Source: Acidobacteriaceae bacterium (lineage in GTDB: Bacteria > Acidobacteriota > Terriglobia > Bryobacterales > Bryobacteraceae). From it: 56,032 nucleotides of DNA. Positions 27,746-36,792 of this stretch are shown one piece after another. The translations under genes and the position numbers were made by a program. The DNA lies in NCBI GenBank assembly GCA_019233755.1, contig JAFAMD010000036.1, positions 1 through 56,032 of the forward strand, in the 5' to 3' direction. Position 1 is the first letter of the stretch; each line of letters starts with the position of its first letter. Under the pieces are notes generated by a model that did not search any database, had not been told where the DNA came from, and saw nothing but the letters and a program-made list of their open reading frames with translations.

Positions 27746-28491
27746 AGCAGCAGCAGCGCATTCTCAAAACTCTGGACCGCGTGCTGTCAAAGGCAGGCGC
27801 CGGTTCCCGCACCGAGGCCCGTAGCTGGATCGGCAACGGCCGGGTAAAAGTAAACGGCAAGCTCGTGCAGACTCCCGATCATTGGGTAGACGTCGCACGC
27901 GACACTGTCACGCTCGACGGTAAGCCGCTTACGCAGGCAGAGCGCCGTTACGTTCTGCTCTATAAGCCGAAAGGTTACCTGACTACTTATCGCGATCCAC
28001 AACATCGGCCTACGGTCTACGACCTGGTTCCCGGTCTCGGCCAGTTTGTCGGTACAGTTGGGCGGCTGGACCTTGATACTTCCGGGCTGCTTCTTCTCAC
28101 GAATGACAATGGGCTGGCGGAAGCCATCACGAACCCGGAACACAAAATACCGAAGACGTATCTGGTCAAGGCTTCCACGCTTCTTTCCGACGAGCAATTG
28201 GATCAACTGGAGCGAGGGGTGGAACTCAGCGATGGCGTGACCCGTCCCGCCGTCGTCAAGCGAGTGCGCGATAGCGGCAAGTACACATTTCTCGAGATCA
28301 CGATCATGGAAGGCCGCAATCGCCAGGTGCGGCGCATGTTAGAAGCGGTGAACAGCAAAGTGCTGAAGCTGGTTCGCACTCGCCTGGGTTCGCTAACGCT
28401 CGAAGGCTTGCAGATCGGGAAGTGGCGGGAGCTCACAAAAGCCGAGGTCGCAGGCCTTCGCAAAACCGCCGGCGCTAAACGTAAGTCTTGA
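27742..28491 (+). CDS. Pseudouridine synthase, RsuA/RluB/RluE family
   Basis: The 249-residue protein has an N-terminal S4 RNA-binding domain (about 12-60) and a RsuA-type catalytic domain. The catalytic aspartate lies in GRLDLDTSGLLLLTND (about 107-122). It isomerises a uridine in rRNA; whether 23S (RluB/E) or 16S (RsuA) cannot be decided by eye. The TTG start at 27742 overlaps the stop of the fusion gene (TTGA). A GTG at 27781 would remove part of the S4 domain. Its 3' end overlaps convergent ychF by 17 nt. Confidence 0.92.
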   Translation: MKQQQRILKTLDRVLSKAGAGSRTEARSWIGNGRVKVNGKLVQTPDHWVDVARDTVTLDGKPLTQAERRYVLLYKPKGYLTTYRDPQHRPTVYDLVPGLGQFVGTVGRLDLDTSGLLLLTNDNGLAEAITNPEHKIPKTYLVKASTLLSDEQLDQLERGVELSDGVTRPAVVKRVRDSGKYTFLEITIMEGRNRQVRRMLEAVNSKVLKLVRTRLGSLTLEGLQIGKWRELTKAEVAGLRKTAGAKRKS

Positions 28492-29578
28492 ACTCGACCA
28501 CATCGCCATCCTGCATCACATACTCCTTGCCTTCCGTGCGAAGCTTGCCGAGCTCGCGAGCGCGGGCAAACGAGCCCGCGGCAATAAGATCGTCGTAGGC
28601 GATGACTTCCGCCGAAATAAATGCCTTTTCGAAATCAGAGTGAATCACGCCTGCGGCTTGCGGGGCCTTGTCTCCCGCGTGGATCGTCCAGGCGCGGCTC
28701 TCCTTCTCACCGGTAGTCAGATAGGTTCGCAAGCCAAGCAGGTGATAAGCCTCCTGGATCAGCTTGCTCGCGCCCGTATCGGTTACGCCGAGGCCGGCCA
28801 GATATTCATTCCGCTCTTCCAGTGACAGCGTAACCAGTTCCGATTCGATCTCGGCCGAGACTACGACGGCGCTGGTATCGTGGTGCTCGCGTACGTAGGC
28901 GCGAACCGCCTGCACGAACTTGTTGGAGTCGGCGGCTGCCAAATCGCCCTCCGCGACATTGCAGGCAAATAGCGTCGGTTTCCCGGTCAGAAGGAAGAAT
29001 CCCTTGACCATGTGTTTCTCTTCGGGCGTGAGATCAAGCGTCACTACCGTCTTGCCGGCATTCAGATGCGCTTCGAGCTTTTCGAGCAATTCTACTTCTG
29101 CCAGCGCTTTCTTATCGCCACTTTTCGCAGCCTTCTGCTGCTTGGCCTTGCGCTTTTCCACCGATTCGAGATCTGCGAGCACCAGTTCCGTGTTGATGAT
29201 TTCAATGTCCCGGACTGGATCTACCGTGTCCATCACATGCTCGATATTGGTGTCTTCAAAGCAACGCACAACCTGTACGATGGCGTCTACTTCGCGGATG
29301 TGTCCTAAGAACTGATTCCCTAAGCCTTCGCCCTTGCTGGCGCCTTTCACCAGGCCAGCAATATCGACAAATTCGAAAACCGCCGGCACAATCTTCTGCG
29401 AGCCGCTCATTTTCGCGAGCACTTCCAAGCGCTCATCGGGAACGATTACTACGCCGGTATTCGGCTCAATGGTGCAAAAACGGTAGTTCGCGGCCATCGC
29501 CTTTCGTGTCTGGGTGACGGCGTTGAACAAGGTGCTCTTCCCGACGTTCGGAAGGCCCACAATTCCTGCTGTTAACAT
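28475..29578 (-). CDS. ychF: Ribosome-binding ATPase YchF (Obg family)
   Basis: The 367-residue protein is YchF, a translation-associated P-loop NTPase that prefers ATP. It has GLPNVGKS (8-15), DIAGLVKGAS, and the altered specificity motif NVAEGD in place of NKxD, which is the family hallmark. The C-terminal TGS domain is present. Length matches E. coli YchF closely. It is convergent with the pseudouridine synthase and divergent from rsmG, with a 67-nt AT-rich intergenic region. Confidence 0.97.
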   Translation of the reverse strand: MLTAGIVGLPNVGKSTLFNAVTQTRKAMAANYRFCTIEPNTGVVIVPDERLEVLAKMSGSQKIVPAVFEFVDIAGLVKGASKGEGLGNQFLGHIREVDAIVQVVRCFEDTNIEHVMDTVDPVRDIEIINTELVLADLESVEKRKAKQQKAAKSGDKKALAEVELLEKLEAHLNAGKTVVTLDLTPEEKHMVKGFFLLTGKPTLFACNVAEGDLAAADSNKFVQAVRAYVREHHDTSAVVVSAEIESELVTLSLEERNEYLAGLGVTDTGASKLIQEAYHLLGLRTYLTTGEKESRAWTIHAGDKAPQAAGVIHSDFEKAFISAEVIAYDDLIAAGSFARARELGKLRTEGKEYVMQDGDVVEFKTYV

Positions 29579-29645
29579 TCATTTTTTATTTTCGCGTACT
29601 ACCGTTTTTCCTTGGTGCAAACGCTTAGGGTGTCATCATGAGAGT

Positions 29646-30296
29646 GTGCAATTTGAGGAGGAACTTGCGCGGGTACTGCCGGGGGACGTTCCCCATCGCC
29701 AGCGGCTGATTGATAAAGCAGCCCAGCATTTACGGTTGATTTCCGCGGCGAACGAATACATGAACCTGACGCGGATTATGACCCCGCAGGAAGCTGCCAT
29801 TAAGCACATCTACGACTCCGTAGCGCCCTGGCGGCACTTCGCCGGTGCAAGGCGCGTGCTCGATGCCGGAACCGGGGCTGGCTTTCCTGGCGTGCCGCTT
29901 GCAGTGGTGTTGCCGGATGTGCGGTTTACCCTGGCGGAGTCGATCCAAAAGAAAGCGCGCTTTGTTGATTCGGTGGTGGAGTCCCTGGACCTGGGCAACG
30001 TCCATGTGGCGCCGGAGCGCGCGGAGGCCAACTTGCTTGCGCAAGCTCCGGAGATCATCACGGCGCGCGCCGTTGCGCCCATTCACCGGTTACTGGACCT
30101 TTTCGGAAGAGCTCTAAAGCAGGGCTCGCGGCTGTTGCTCTATAAGGGGCCCGAAGTAGAGGCCGAATTGCAGGAAGCGCAGGATTCGAAAGTGGAAGCC
30201 GAAATTCTGTGCCGTTACGAGCTTCCCGACGGTTTGGGTACGCGCACGCTGGTCAGTATTCGCCTTCAAGGCCGCGGAGCGCGCAAAGCCTCATAA
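29646..30296 (+). CDS. rsmG: 16S rRNA (guanine527-N7)-methyltransferase RsmG
   Basis: The 216-residue protein methylates G527 of 16S rRNA with S-adenosylmethionine. The SAM-binding motif VLDAGTGAGFPGVPL lies near 72-86, preceded by NLTRI and HIYDS segments typical of GidB/RsmG. GTG at 29646 is chosen because it gives the normal family length; the reading frame opens further upstream but runs antisense into ychF. The 3' end overlaps the convergent DUF423 gene by 31 nt. Loss of this enzyme is known to give low-level streptomycin resistance. Confidence 0.93.
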   Translation: MQFEEELARVLPGDVPHRQRLIDKAAQHLRLISAANEYMNLTRIMTPQEAAIKHIYDSVAPWRHFAGARRVLDAGTGAGFPGVPLAVVLPDVRFTLAESIQKKARFVDSVVESLDLGNVHVAPERAEANLLAQAPEIITARAVAPIHRLLDLFGRALKQGSRLLLYKGPEVEAELQEAQDSKVEAEILCRYELPDGLGTRTLVSIRLQGRGARKAS

Positions 30297-30643
30297 GCCA
30301 GCACGACCCACGCGGCGATGAACGCCAGCCCGCCTATTGGCGTAATTGCCCCCAAAATTCGTACGCCGGAGACCGCAAGCGCGTACAGGCTTCCTGAAAA
30401 GAGCAGGATGCCTAAAAAGAGCAGCCAGGCGACGCGGGCCTGACCCGCAGGCGTGATGGCAGCGGTTCGCGCCAAGAGGACGGCAAGCAGAATACCCAGT
30501 GCGTGGATGAAGTGGTAAAACACCGCTTTTTCGTAGACCGACATCGAGTACGCGTCCAGTTTGTCCCGCAATCCATGCGTGCCGAAAGCGCCCAAAGCCA
30601 CTGCTAGAGCCATCAAAATCGCGCCCACCGCTGTCCAGTTCAT
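30266..30643 (-). CDS. DUF423 small integral membrane protein
   Basis: The 125-residue protein matches DUF423 (YgdD-like) in length and in the start segment MNWTAVGAILMALAVALGAFG. It has four predicted membrane helices (about 4-22, 41-60, 67-87, 94-116). Function is unknown. It overlaps rsmG at its 3' end and diverges from the aldo/keto reductase gene over 96 nt. Confidence 0.9.
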   Translation of the reverse strand: MNWTAVGAILMALAVALGAFGTHGLRDKLDAYSMSVYEKAVFYHFIHALGILLAVLLARTAAITPAGQARVAWLLFLGILLFSGSLYALAVSGVRILGAITPIGGLAFIAAWVVLAYEALRAPRP

Positions 30644-30739
30644 GTTTCCTTTGTAGCAGCCGCTGCCGCCGCTTCAATTTTCCGCAGCTCGCTTTTCCCG
30701 CATTTCCGGGGCTGCCTGCAAAGTTCTACGCTAACGGGT

Positions 30740-31741
30740 ATGGACCCCTCCGACATGGATCGAAGACAAGCGTTGAACGTCATCGCAGGCGCGAGCCTGG
30801 CGGCGCTGGCCCGGGCACAATCCCCGGCCGTTCACGAATCAAGCGGAATGATCTATCGCCGCTTGGGCAGCACGGGTGAGCGCGTTTCTGCTATCGGGCT
30901 GGGCGGCTATCACCTCTCAGTGCCCAGCGAACAGGAGGCAATCCTCATCATTCGTTCGGCGTTAGATCGCGGCATGAACTTTCTGGACAACTGCTGGGAC
31001 TACGCGGACGGAGTTTCCGAGGTCCGCATGGGGAAAGCGTTGCGGGACGGCTACCGGCAAAAGGCGTTCCTGATGACAAAGTTCGACGGCCGGACGAAAC
31101 AGGCTGCCGCGCAACAGATCGACCAGTCACTGCAGCGTCTGCAAACGGACCACATCGATTTGATCCAGTATCACGAGAATATCCGCCTGGATGATCCCGA
31201 CAGGTTTTTTGCCGAGGGCGGGGCACTCGAAGCGGTTCTTACGGCCAAGCAGGCAGGGAAGGTTCGCTATATCGGATTCACCGGCCACAAGGACCCGCTG
31301 GTACACGAACGCATGCTCGATGTGGCGAAGCAACACAACTTCCACTTCGATTCATGCCAGATGCCGCTGAACCCGATGGATGCCCACTTCCGCAGCTTCG
31401 CGAACAACGTCGTGCCGAAGCTGGTGGAAGAGGGTATTGCAGTGCTGGGAATGAAACCGATGGCCTCGGGACTTATTTTGAAGAGCAACACCGTAACTCC
31501 GATGGAGTGTCTGCATTATGCCCTCAACCTGCCCACTTCGGTTGTGATTACCGGCTGTGACAGCATGAAAATCCTCGATCAGGCATTCGAGGCGGCTCGC
31601 ACCTTCAAGCCTATGACGGAAGCGGATGTGATCGCCATTCTCGATAAGACCCGCTTGGCAGCCGCTCACGGCCAGTACGAACTCTTCAAGGTCAGTACGA
31701 TGTTCGACGGCACGATCCAGAATCCGCAGTGGATGGGCTGA
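30740..31741 (+). CDS. Aldo/keto reductase with twin-arginine-like N-terminus
   Basis: The 333-residue protein is a TIM-barrel oxidoreductase of the aldo/keto reductase family. The catalytic tetrad is visible as Asp/Tyr in FLDNCWDYADG (about 75-85), Lys in MTKFDGR (about 112) and His in QYHENI (about 140). An N-terminal extension, MDRRQALNVIAGASLAALA from residue 6, looks like a Tat-type signal with a paired arginine, so the protein may be exported folded with its NADPH. The start may be ATG 30740 or the internal ATG 15 nt on. The substrate is unknown. Confidence 0.9.
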   Translation: MDPSDMDRRQALNVIAGASLAALARAQSPAVHESSGMIYRRLGSTGERVSAIGLGGYHLSVPSEQEAILIIRSALDRGMNFLDNCWDYADGVSEVRMGKALRDGYRQKAFLMTKFDGRTKQAAAQQIDQSLQRLQTDHIDLIQYHENIRLDDPDRFFAEGGALEAVLTAKQAGKVRYIGFTGHKDPLVHERMLDVAKQHNFHFDSCQMPLNPMDAHFRSFANNVVPKLVEEGIAVLGMKPMASGLILKSNTVTPMECLHYALNLPTSVVITGCDSMKILDQAFEAARTFKPMTEADVIAILDKTRLAAAHGQYELFKVSTMFDGTIQNPQWMG

Positions 31742-31753
31742 ACGCAGATCGCC

Positions 31754-32074
31754 TCACCGCGCAGCCAGCGCGTGTTTTTTGCGGCATTCGTCGGAGCAAT
31801 AAAAGAACGTGCGACCCGCCAACTGTTGCCGCAGCGCAGCCGATTCCGCAACGTAGGTGCCGCAGATCGGATCTTTGTGCAGCTCGCCGCCAATCTCGGG
31901 GGCGGGTGGTGTATTGCTCTTGCTATGGCTGGTCCCCGTTGCAGCCTGCTGCGGCCGGTTTTGGAACGACCCCATCGCTGCGCCTGCAATATTTTTCAGG
32001 ACGCTGGCGAGCACTGCTCGTGCAACCATCACCGCAAAGATCGTAATCAGGAGTTCTATCAACGCGCGGAGCAT
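31754..32074 (-). CDS. Membrane-anchored protein with YHS/TRASH-like cysteine site
   Basis: The 106-residue protein has an N-terminal membrane helix (about 5-25), a Pro/Ser/Thr linker and a C-terminal metal-site module. That module has DPICGTYV (Cys71) and FYCSDECRKKH (Cys93, Cys97, His101), which resembles the YHS or TRASH domain pattern that binds heavy metals. Small proteins of this layout are known in proteobacteria as the PP0621 type. A metal-sensing or chaperone role is inference. It is convergent with the aldo/keto reductase (12 nt gap) and lies 12 nt downstream of a terminator-like hairpin, so it probably has its own promoter. Confidence 0.78.
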   Translation of the reverse strand: MLRALIELLITIFAVMVARAVLASVLKNIAGAAMGSFQNRPQQAATGTSHSKSNTPPAPEIGGELHKDPICGTYVAESAALRQQLAGRTFFYCSDECRKKHALAAR

Positions 32075-32086
32075 AACAAAACGAAA

Positions 32087-32119
32087 CAGGCTCAGGGGCT
32101 ACGTCGCTCCCTGAGCCTG
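32087..32119 (-). terminator. Rho-independent terminator of the TPR gene
   Basis: CAGGCTCAGGG (32087-32097) and CCCTGAGCCTG (32109-32119) form a perfect 11-bp stem with an 11-nt loop. Read on the minus strand it is followed by TTTCGTTTTGTT. It lies 40 nt past the stop of the minus-strand TPR gene. Confidence 0.85.
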
Positions 32120-32159
32120 CGCCTCTCTTTTGATGCTACTAGCTCGCGGATATCGCGGG

Positions 32160-33335
32160 CTAATGCTTCTTGGTTGCGGCCGGATTGTGGATGTTGGTCT
32201 GGACCTTCTCGCCCATCGCCTCCAGCATGGCTTGCGCTTCAGCCGCGTGCTTGCCGGTTGGCTCCAGATTCAGGTAGTTCTTTAACGCGGTTGCGGTATC
32301 GGGCGGATAGGTCTGAGAACCGGTCTTGGCGTCCACTTTGCCCTGCATCATCAGCAGGCTACCGAGTTGATACCAGGCCTCCGCATACTTCGGGTCGGCA
32401 TCCGTCGCCTTCTTGAAGTACTCCGCAGCCTGAGCCTGCTGGCCATTGTTCACCATGGTCGCGCCGATATTGAAATAGGCCTTCGATCCGAGCGATGGAT
32501 CCAGTTGGGCCGCCTTGTTGAAGGCGTCCGTCGCTTCCGGAATCTTCTTCTCGGCGCCGTAGATATTGCCCATCTGAATATAAACACCGGCGGTGTCCGG
32601 CTTGATCGCCAACCCCTTCTTGTAGGCATCGATTGCGGCGTCCAGGGACTTTGTTTTGGCGTCGCCGGTTTGGGTCAGACCCAATCCGTACTGTGCTTCC
32701 GCCAGGCTGTCCCAAACCGCGACCTGGTTGGCATCCAGTTCGCCGGCCTTGTTGAAGCTGTCGATAGCTGTCTGGAAGTCTTGTGCCTTCTTGGCGGGAT
32801 CGGTTTCAGCCTGCCCTGCCTTCAGGGCGTCCTGCCCGGCACTATAGGCATCATTGAGGGCCTTGTTCTTCTTGATGGCCTCTTCGTTCTTCTTGAGCTG
32901 CGCCTCGTACTGCTCGCGCTGCTCCTTAGACATGCCGTGCGCCTGTTCCTGCGTCAACTGGCCGCTGGCGTTCGCCTGGGCTGTTGCGGCCTGCTGCTGG
33001 GCCGCCTGCTTCATATCGAAATTCACTTCGGTGGGTTCACCATACTTCGATTTGACGGCGCTGACTTTGTCTACCGTCTTGCCGTCCACCACACAGGAAA
33101 TATCGTAGGTGCCAAATGGCAGGCCGGTATACAGCCAGTGGCCTTTTTTATCCGACTTCACCTGATAGTGGCCCTTGATGTCAGTACGATCGAGCACAAT
33201 GACAGCGCCTTTAAACGGCTGCCCGTTCGCATCCTTCACATCTCCTTCAATCGTTGTCGTCTGGGCCCAGGCGGAAACGGCAACGAACAAAGCGAAACCA
33301 CTTATCACAAGCAAACGTCGCAACTGGGCGAGCAT
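32160..33335 (-). CDS. Exported TPR protein with carboxypeptidase-regulatory-like domain
   Basis: The 391-residue protein has a signal peptide (about 1-25 ending AWA), a beta-sandwich regulatory-like domain (about 27-110, beginning TTTIEGDVKDANGQPFKGA), a Gln/Ala-rich helical linker and TPR repeats (about 170-360). ATG at 33335 is chosen because it has a GGGAAAG ribosome site and begins a clean signal peptide; an upstream start 39 nt earlier is less likely. Proteins with this layout are common in Acidobacteriota and their role is unknown, presumably envelope protein-protein interaction. Transcription ends at the hairpin at 32087-32119. Confidence 0.88.
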   Translation of the reverse strand: MLAQLRRLLVISGFALFVAVSAWAQTTTIEGDVKDANGQPFKGAVIVLDRTDIKGHYQVKSDKKGHWLYTGLPFGTYDISCVVDGKTVDKVSAVKSKYGEPTEVNFDMKQAAQQQAATAQANASGQLTQEQAHGMSKEQREQYEAQLKKNEEAIKKNKALNDAYSAGQDALKAGQAETDPAKKAQDFQTAIDSFNKAGELDANQVAVWDSLAEAQYGLGLTQTGDAKTKSLDAAIDAYKKGLAIKPDTAGVYIQMGNIYGAEKKIPEATDAFNKAAQLDPSLGSKAYFNIGATMVNNGQQAQAAEYFKKATDADPKYAEAWYQLGSLLMMQGKVDAKTGSQTYPPDTATALKNYLNLEPTGKHAAEAQAMLEAMGEKVQTNIHNPAATKKH

Positions 33336-33383
33336 AGGTCGTCTTTCCCTTTCGAAAATCAAGATTTCAGCCACAGCATACTA

Positions 33384-33406
33384 CATTACTTCACGCAGGC
33401 GTAATG
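33384..33406. promoter_or_regulatory. Inverted repeat upstream of the TPR gene
   Basis: CATTAC (33384-33389) and GTAATG (33401-33406) form a 6-bp inverted repeat about 50 nt upstream of the TPR start, near a weak minus-strand promoter (TATGCT -10-like). It may be a regulator site; the evidence is limited to the symmetry and position. Confidence 0.25.
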
Positions 33407-33553
33407 CAGCCGATGTTGGCGGGCATAAGGGTGTGCGGTCTGGCCGCCGGCGTTGTGTGCCGCTCCTCTTTGAGCCGGTTCGTTTCGCAACTTGCTGCTG
33501 CGGCTAGGCATCGGAAAGAGTAGACAGATAGAATCAAGTATACAGGGGTCGTA

Positions 33554-34411
33554 ATGCTACGAGGGTTGCTCTTAATTTTTGCCTGTATTGGCGTGCTCCA
33601 ACCGCTTGCGAAGGGCGGAGATCTTTCCCGCGCGGAAGACCTTTTTAGACGAACCGATTACACGGCCTCGCTGGCACTGCTGGACAAAGCCAGCGTTGAT
33701 CCGGCGACCAATTTTCTTGTTGGCCGCGATTACCTGATGTCGGGAGAATTCAAAAAGGCAATTCAATATCTGGAGAGGGCGGCTGCTGGAGACCCGGCCA
33801 ATAGCGACTACGAAGACTGGCTGGGAAGGGCTTACGGCAAGTGTGCTGAAACCTCAAATATGATCGCTGCTCCCGGGTGGGCTTCTAAGGCAAGGCGGGC
33901 TTTTGAGAAGGCGGTACAACTTAATCCGAAGAATTCCGACGCGCTTGACGATCTGTTCGACTACTACTTGAACGCTCCGGGGTTCATGGGGGGCGGATAC
34001 GACAAAGCCGAGCGGGTTGCAAGCATGATCGCGGCAATCGATCCGGCAGAAGGCCTCTATGACAAGTCAAAGCTGGCGGAGAAGCGGAAAGAATATTCCG
34101 CGGCCGAGGAACATCTGCGGCAAGCTGTTGCTATTGCTCCCCACAGCATCGGGCACATGATCCAACTGGCGAAGCTGCTCGCGAAGGAAGGCCGCATTCA
34201 GGAGAGCGACGCTGTTTTCGAACAGGCCGGGAGGCTGGCTCCCAATTCACCCCAACTGCTGTTTGCCCAGGCTGATGTTCTAATTAAACAGAAGCGTGAT
34301 CTGAATGAAGCGAGGGCCCTGCTGGAGAAGTATTTGCAGTTGCCGATCACGGCGGACGACCCGCCCCGCGAAGAGGCATTCCGCCTTCTCAAGGAAGCCG
34401 GTGGGGTCTGA
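33554..34411 (+). CDS. Exported TPR-repeat protein of unknown function
   Basis: The 285-residue protein has a short signal peptide (about 1-21) and is otherwise made of TPR-like helical repeats, the clearest being AIQYLERAAAGDPANSDYED and ARRAFEKAVQLNPKNSDALD. No catalytic motif is visible. ATG follows an AGGGG ribosome site. It lies 47 nt upstream of a MacB-like permease gene and may be co-transcribed, in which case it could be a periplasmic partner of that permease. Confidence 0.85.
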   Translation: MLRGLLLIFACIGVLQPLAKGGDLSRAEDLFRRTDYTASLALLDKASVDPATNFLVGRDYLMSGEFKKAIQYLERAAAGDPANSDYEDWLGRAYGKCAETSNMIAAPGWASKARRAFEKAVQLNPKNSDALDDLFDYYLNAPGFMGGGYDKAERVASMIAAIDPAEGLYDKSKLAEKRKEYSAAEEHLRQAVAIAPHSIGHMIQLAKLLAKEGRIQESDAVFEQAGRLAPNSPQLLFAQADVLIKQKRDLNEARALLEKYLQLPITADDPPREEAFRLLKEAGGV

Positions 34412-34458
34412 TTTAAACGGCGACGCCGGGCGTACTGGCTCCTGCGGCGCAATCAGCA

Positions 34459-35664
34459 ATGAACCTTTCTGAGGCGATTCATTTCAGCCTGGAGGCTTTG
34501 CAGGCGAACCGCCTCCGTACATTCCTTACCGCCCTGGGCCTTATCATCGGCAACGCCTCGGTCATTCTGGTGGTGACCATTTCGCTTGCGAGTAAGGACT
34601 TGATACTCAATCAGATCCGCGGCATCGGCTCAAACCTCGTTTACGCGTCATACCAGGCAGGTGGCCAGAATGCGGCGCAGGTACAAGCCGACTTCGTCAA
34701 GCTCGCTGATGTTGACGCAATGCGGCAGCAGTTCGCGAGCCAGATTGTCGCCGCGGCCGCAGTGATGAATTCGAGTACCGAGATCGTTGTCAACGGCAAG
34801 ATCCGCGAAGTCACCCTGGATGGCGTCGACGAGAATTACGCCGAGGTTCGAAACATCGTTGTTTTGAGCGGCCGGGCATTTGATGCGGGCGACATGAGCC
34901 TTCGTGAGCACGTGGCCCTGCTGAGCGAGAAACTCGCCATTCGTATGTTCGGCAGCCTGACAGCCGCGCTCGGCCAGACCATCAAGGTCAATCAGTTGGA
35001 GTTCAGCATAATCGGGACCTTCCGCGAAAAGACGAGCACCTTCGGCGAAGGCGAAATCACCGACGAGACCATTTTGATCCCGATCACGGTGATGAAGTAT
35101 TTCCTGCAGTATGAGCGCATAGAGCCGGTCTATATTCAAGTGCGGAGCGCTGCCGACGTCCCACGGGTCACGCAGGCCGTCACCCAGCTTCTGCAGACCC
35201 GTCACCGCCCCGGTGCAGCCTACAATGTTCAGAACCTGACCGCCATCCTCGAGACAGCCAATCAGATCGCAAACATTTTGACGATCGTTCTGATCATTGT
35301 TTCAGCGATCGCGCTCATCATCTCCGGGATCGGCATCATGAATATCATGCTCGTGACTGTTACGGAACGAACTCGCGAGATCGGCCTTCGTATGGCGGTA
35401 GGAGCATCCCGGAAAGATGTTATGCTTCAGTTCCTCGTTGAGGCAGTGGTTATGAGTCTTGCCGGCGGAGCTATCGGCATTGCGATCGGGCTCGCCTTGC
35501 CGCTGAGCGTTCAACTGATCACGAATCGGGTTCGTGTGCCCATCTCGCCTCTCTCAATCCTTGTCGCGTTTGCTGTTTCGTTTACTGTTGGGGTCGGATT
35601 CGGCTTGCTGCCGGCGCGCCGTGCGTCGCAATTAAACCCGACTGAAGCCTTACGTTACGAATAA
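34459..35664 (+). CDS. MacB/FtsX-family ABC transporter permease (no ATPase nearby)
   Basis: The 401-residue membrane protein has the MacB plan: an N-terminal helix (about 20-42), a periplasmic core domain (about 50-240), and three C-terminal helices (about 272-295, 320-345, 360-385) with the FtsX motif around GIGIMNIMLVTVTERTREIG. MacB permeases work with a MacB ATPase and a periplasmic adaptor in mechanotransmission. Neither gene is adjacent, so the ATPase must be encoded elsewhere. The upstream TPR gene is the only likely operon mate. Its 3' end overlaps a convergent hypothetical gene by 10 nt. Confidence 0.93.
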   Translation: MNLSEAIHFSLEALQANRLRTFLTALGLIIGNASVILVVTISLASKDLILNQIRGIGSNLVYASYQAGGQNAAQVQADFVKLADVDAMRQQFASQIVAAAAVMNSSTEIVVNGKIREVTLDGVDENYAEVRNIVVLSGRAFDAGDMSLREHVALLSEKLAIRMFGSLTAALGQTIKVNQLEFSIIGTFREKTSTFGEGEITDETILIPITVMKYFLQYERIEPVYIQVRSAADVPRVTQAVTQLLQTRHRPGAAYNVQNLTAILETANQIANILTIVLIIVSAIALIISGIGIMNIMLVTVTERTREIGLRMAVGASRKDVMLQFLVEAVVMSLAGGAIGIAIGLALPLSVQLITNRVRVPISPLSILVAFAVSFTVGVGFGLLPARRASQLNPTEALRYE

Positions 35665-36173
35665 TTGCCGGCACACCAGGCGAAGAGCAATTCCCATTCG
35701 GCACGCTGTATTTCGACTGCGGCAAGCTCCTTGTTGCTCCCTTTTGCCGTTCTCGCTTCATCGCACCATTCGATGAACAGATACGGATCCCATCGATTCG
35801 TGAGGGTCCATCCCGGCGGGGCGGTTTTTGCAAGTACACCGGCCGCGGCATCATACAACTGCGGAAAGATGGGATGCTCACCAACGCGGCGGAACCAGTA
35901 GCTGGAGTTCCCAGAATCGGGTTCCATGCGGTGGATGATCGCGTGCCAGTAGCTGCCTTCGCGCGAATCGACGCCTTGCGCAATATCGTGACTCTTTTCC
36001 CAGCATCCGAGCAGAAGCAGCAATCCGCTCAACGCTGCCGGGGCGTCGCGTGCTTTCAGAAAGAGAGACGGCGGCGGGGTCGCGAGCAACCGACCGGCTT
36101 CCTCAATGGCGCATTGGCCCGCGCGCGTTAACGGAATCGCACCTTGATTTGATTTGTTCAGAAGAGCCAACAC
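35655..36173 (-). CDS. Conserved-looking hypothetical protein
   Basis: The 172-residue protein starts with GTG at 36173. It has no signal peptide or membrane helix. It is rich in Trp and contains SYWHAIIHRMEPDSGNSSYW (about 93-112) and a C-terminal EWCDEARTAKGSNKELAAVE segment. I do not recognise a family. Codon use and strand position (convergent with the MacB-like gene, divergent from the cyclophilin gene) are consistent with a real gene. Confidence 0.7.
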   Translation of the reverse strand: MLALLNKSNQGAIPLTRAGQCAIEEAGRLLATPPPSLFLKARDAPAALSGLLLLLGCWEKSHDIAQGVDSREGSYWHAIIHRMEPDSGNSSYWFRRVGEHPIFPQLYDAAAGVLAKTAPPGWTLTNRWDPYLFIEWCDEARTAKGSNKELAAVEIQRAEWELLFAWCAGNYS

Positions 36174-36279
36174 GGCGTCAGAAAAGAACTCGGGTCTAGC
36201 TGCATCGATTCAACTCTTCTCGCATCGGCGATCTATTACTTAAGATCGCCCAGATCGCTGGCCTACACTGGGGAGTAGC

Positions 36280-36762
36280 ATGAGCAAAAAGTATCCCGCT
36301 CCGCCGTCCATGACGATTGATACCTCGAAGAAATTCGCCGCCACTTTCAACACTTCGCGCGGCAGCATCGTGGTCGATCTTTTCGCCAAGGATGCGCCCA
36401 AAACGGTCAATAACTTCGTATTCCTTGCACGAGAAGGCTTCTATGACGGAACCGTCTTCCATCGCGTCATCCCGGACTTTATGATTCAGGGCGGCGATCC
36501 CTCGGCTACAGGGCGCGGAGGTCCGGGCTATCAGTTTGAGGATGAGGTGAAGAACAATCCGCACAAGCATCAAGTCGGCTCACTCTCGATGGCCAACGCC
36601 GGACCGAACACGAACGGGAGCCAGTTCTTTATCACACATGTGGTCACAGACTGGCTAAACGGAAAGCATACCGTGTTCGGCCAGGTTCGCTCCGGGCAGG
36701 ATGTGGTGAATGCAATCCAGCAGGGCGATACGCTCAACTCTGTCACAGTCGAAGAGTTGTAG
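36280..36762 (+). CDS. Cyclophilin-type peptidyl-prolyl isomerase
   Basis: The 160-residue cytoplasmic protein is a cyclophilin. It has [15 protein letters not shown] (about 65-79), the substrate-binding [15 protein letters not shown] (about 104-118) and [12 protein letters not shown] (about 126-137). It speeds cis-trans isomerisation at proline bonds. There is no signal peptide, so it acts in the cytoplasm. ATG at 36280 has a GGGGAG ribosome site. An HD-domain gene follows after 30 nt. Confidence 0.95.
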   Translation: MSKKYPAPPSMTIDTSKKFAATFNTSRGSIVVDLFAKDAPKTVNNFVFLAREGFYDGTVFHRVIPDFMIQGGDPSATGRGGPGYQFEDEVKNNPHKHQVGSLSMANAGPNTNGSQFFITHVVTDWLNGKHTVFGQVRSGQDVVNAIQQGDTLNSVTVEEL

Positions 36763-36767
36763 CCCCT

Positions 36768-36790
36768 TTATATTCCGCAATCCAATATAA
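36768..36790. promoter_or_regulatory. AT-rich inverted repeat upstream of the HD gene
   Basis: TTATATT (36768-36774) and AATATAA (36784-36790) form a perfect 7-bp inverted repeat with a 9-nt spacer, ending 2 nt before the HD-protein ATG. The gene lacks a clear ribosome site. The repeat could be a -10 region or a regulatory hairpin covering the start. Confidence 0.3.
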
Positions 36791-36792
36791 CC

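Noticed and set aside
32367..33404. 345-residue plus-strand reading frame
   Set aside because: It is antisense to the TPR gene and repeats its periodicity; no protein-like motifs.
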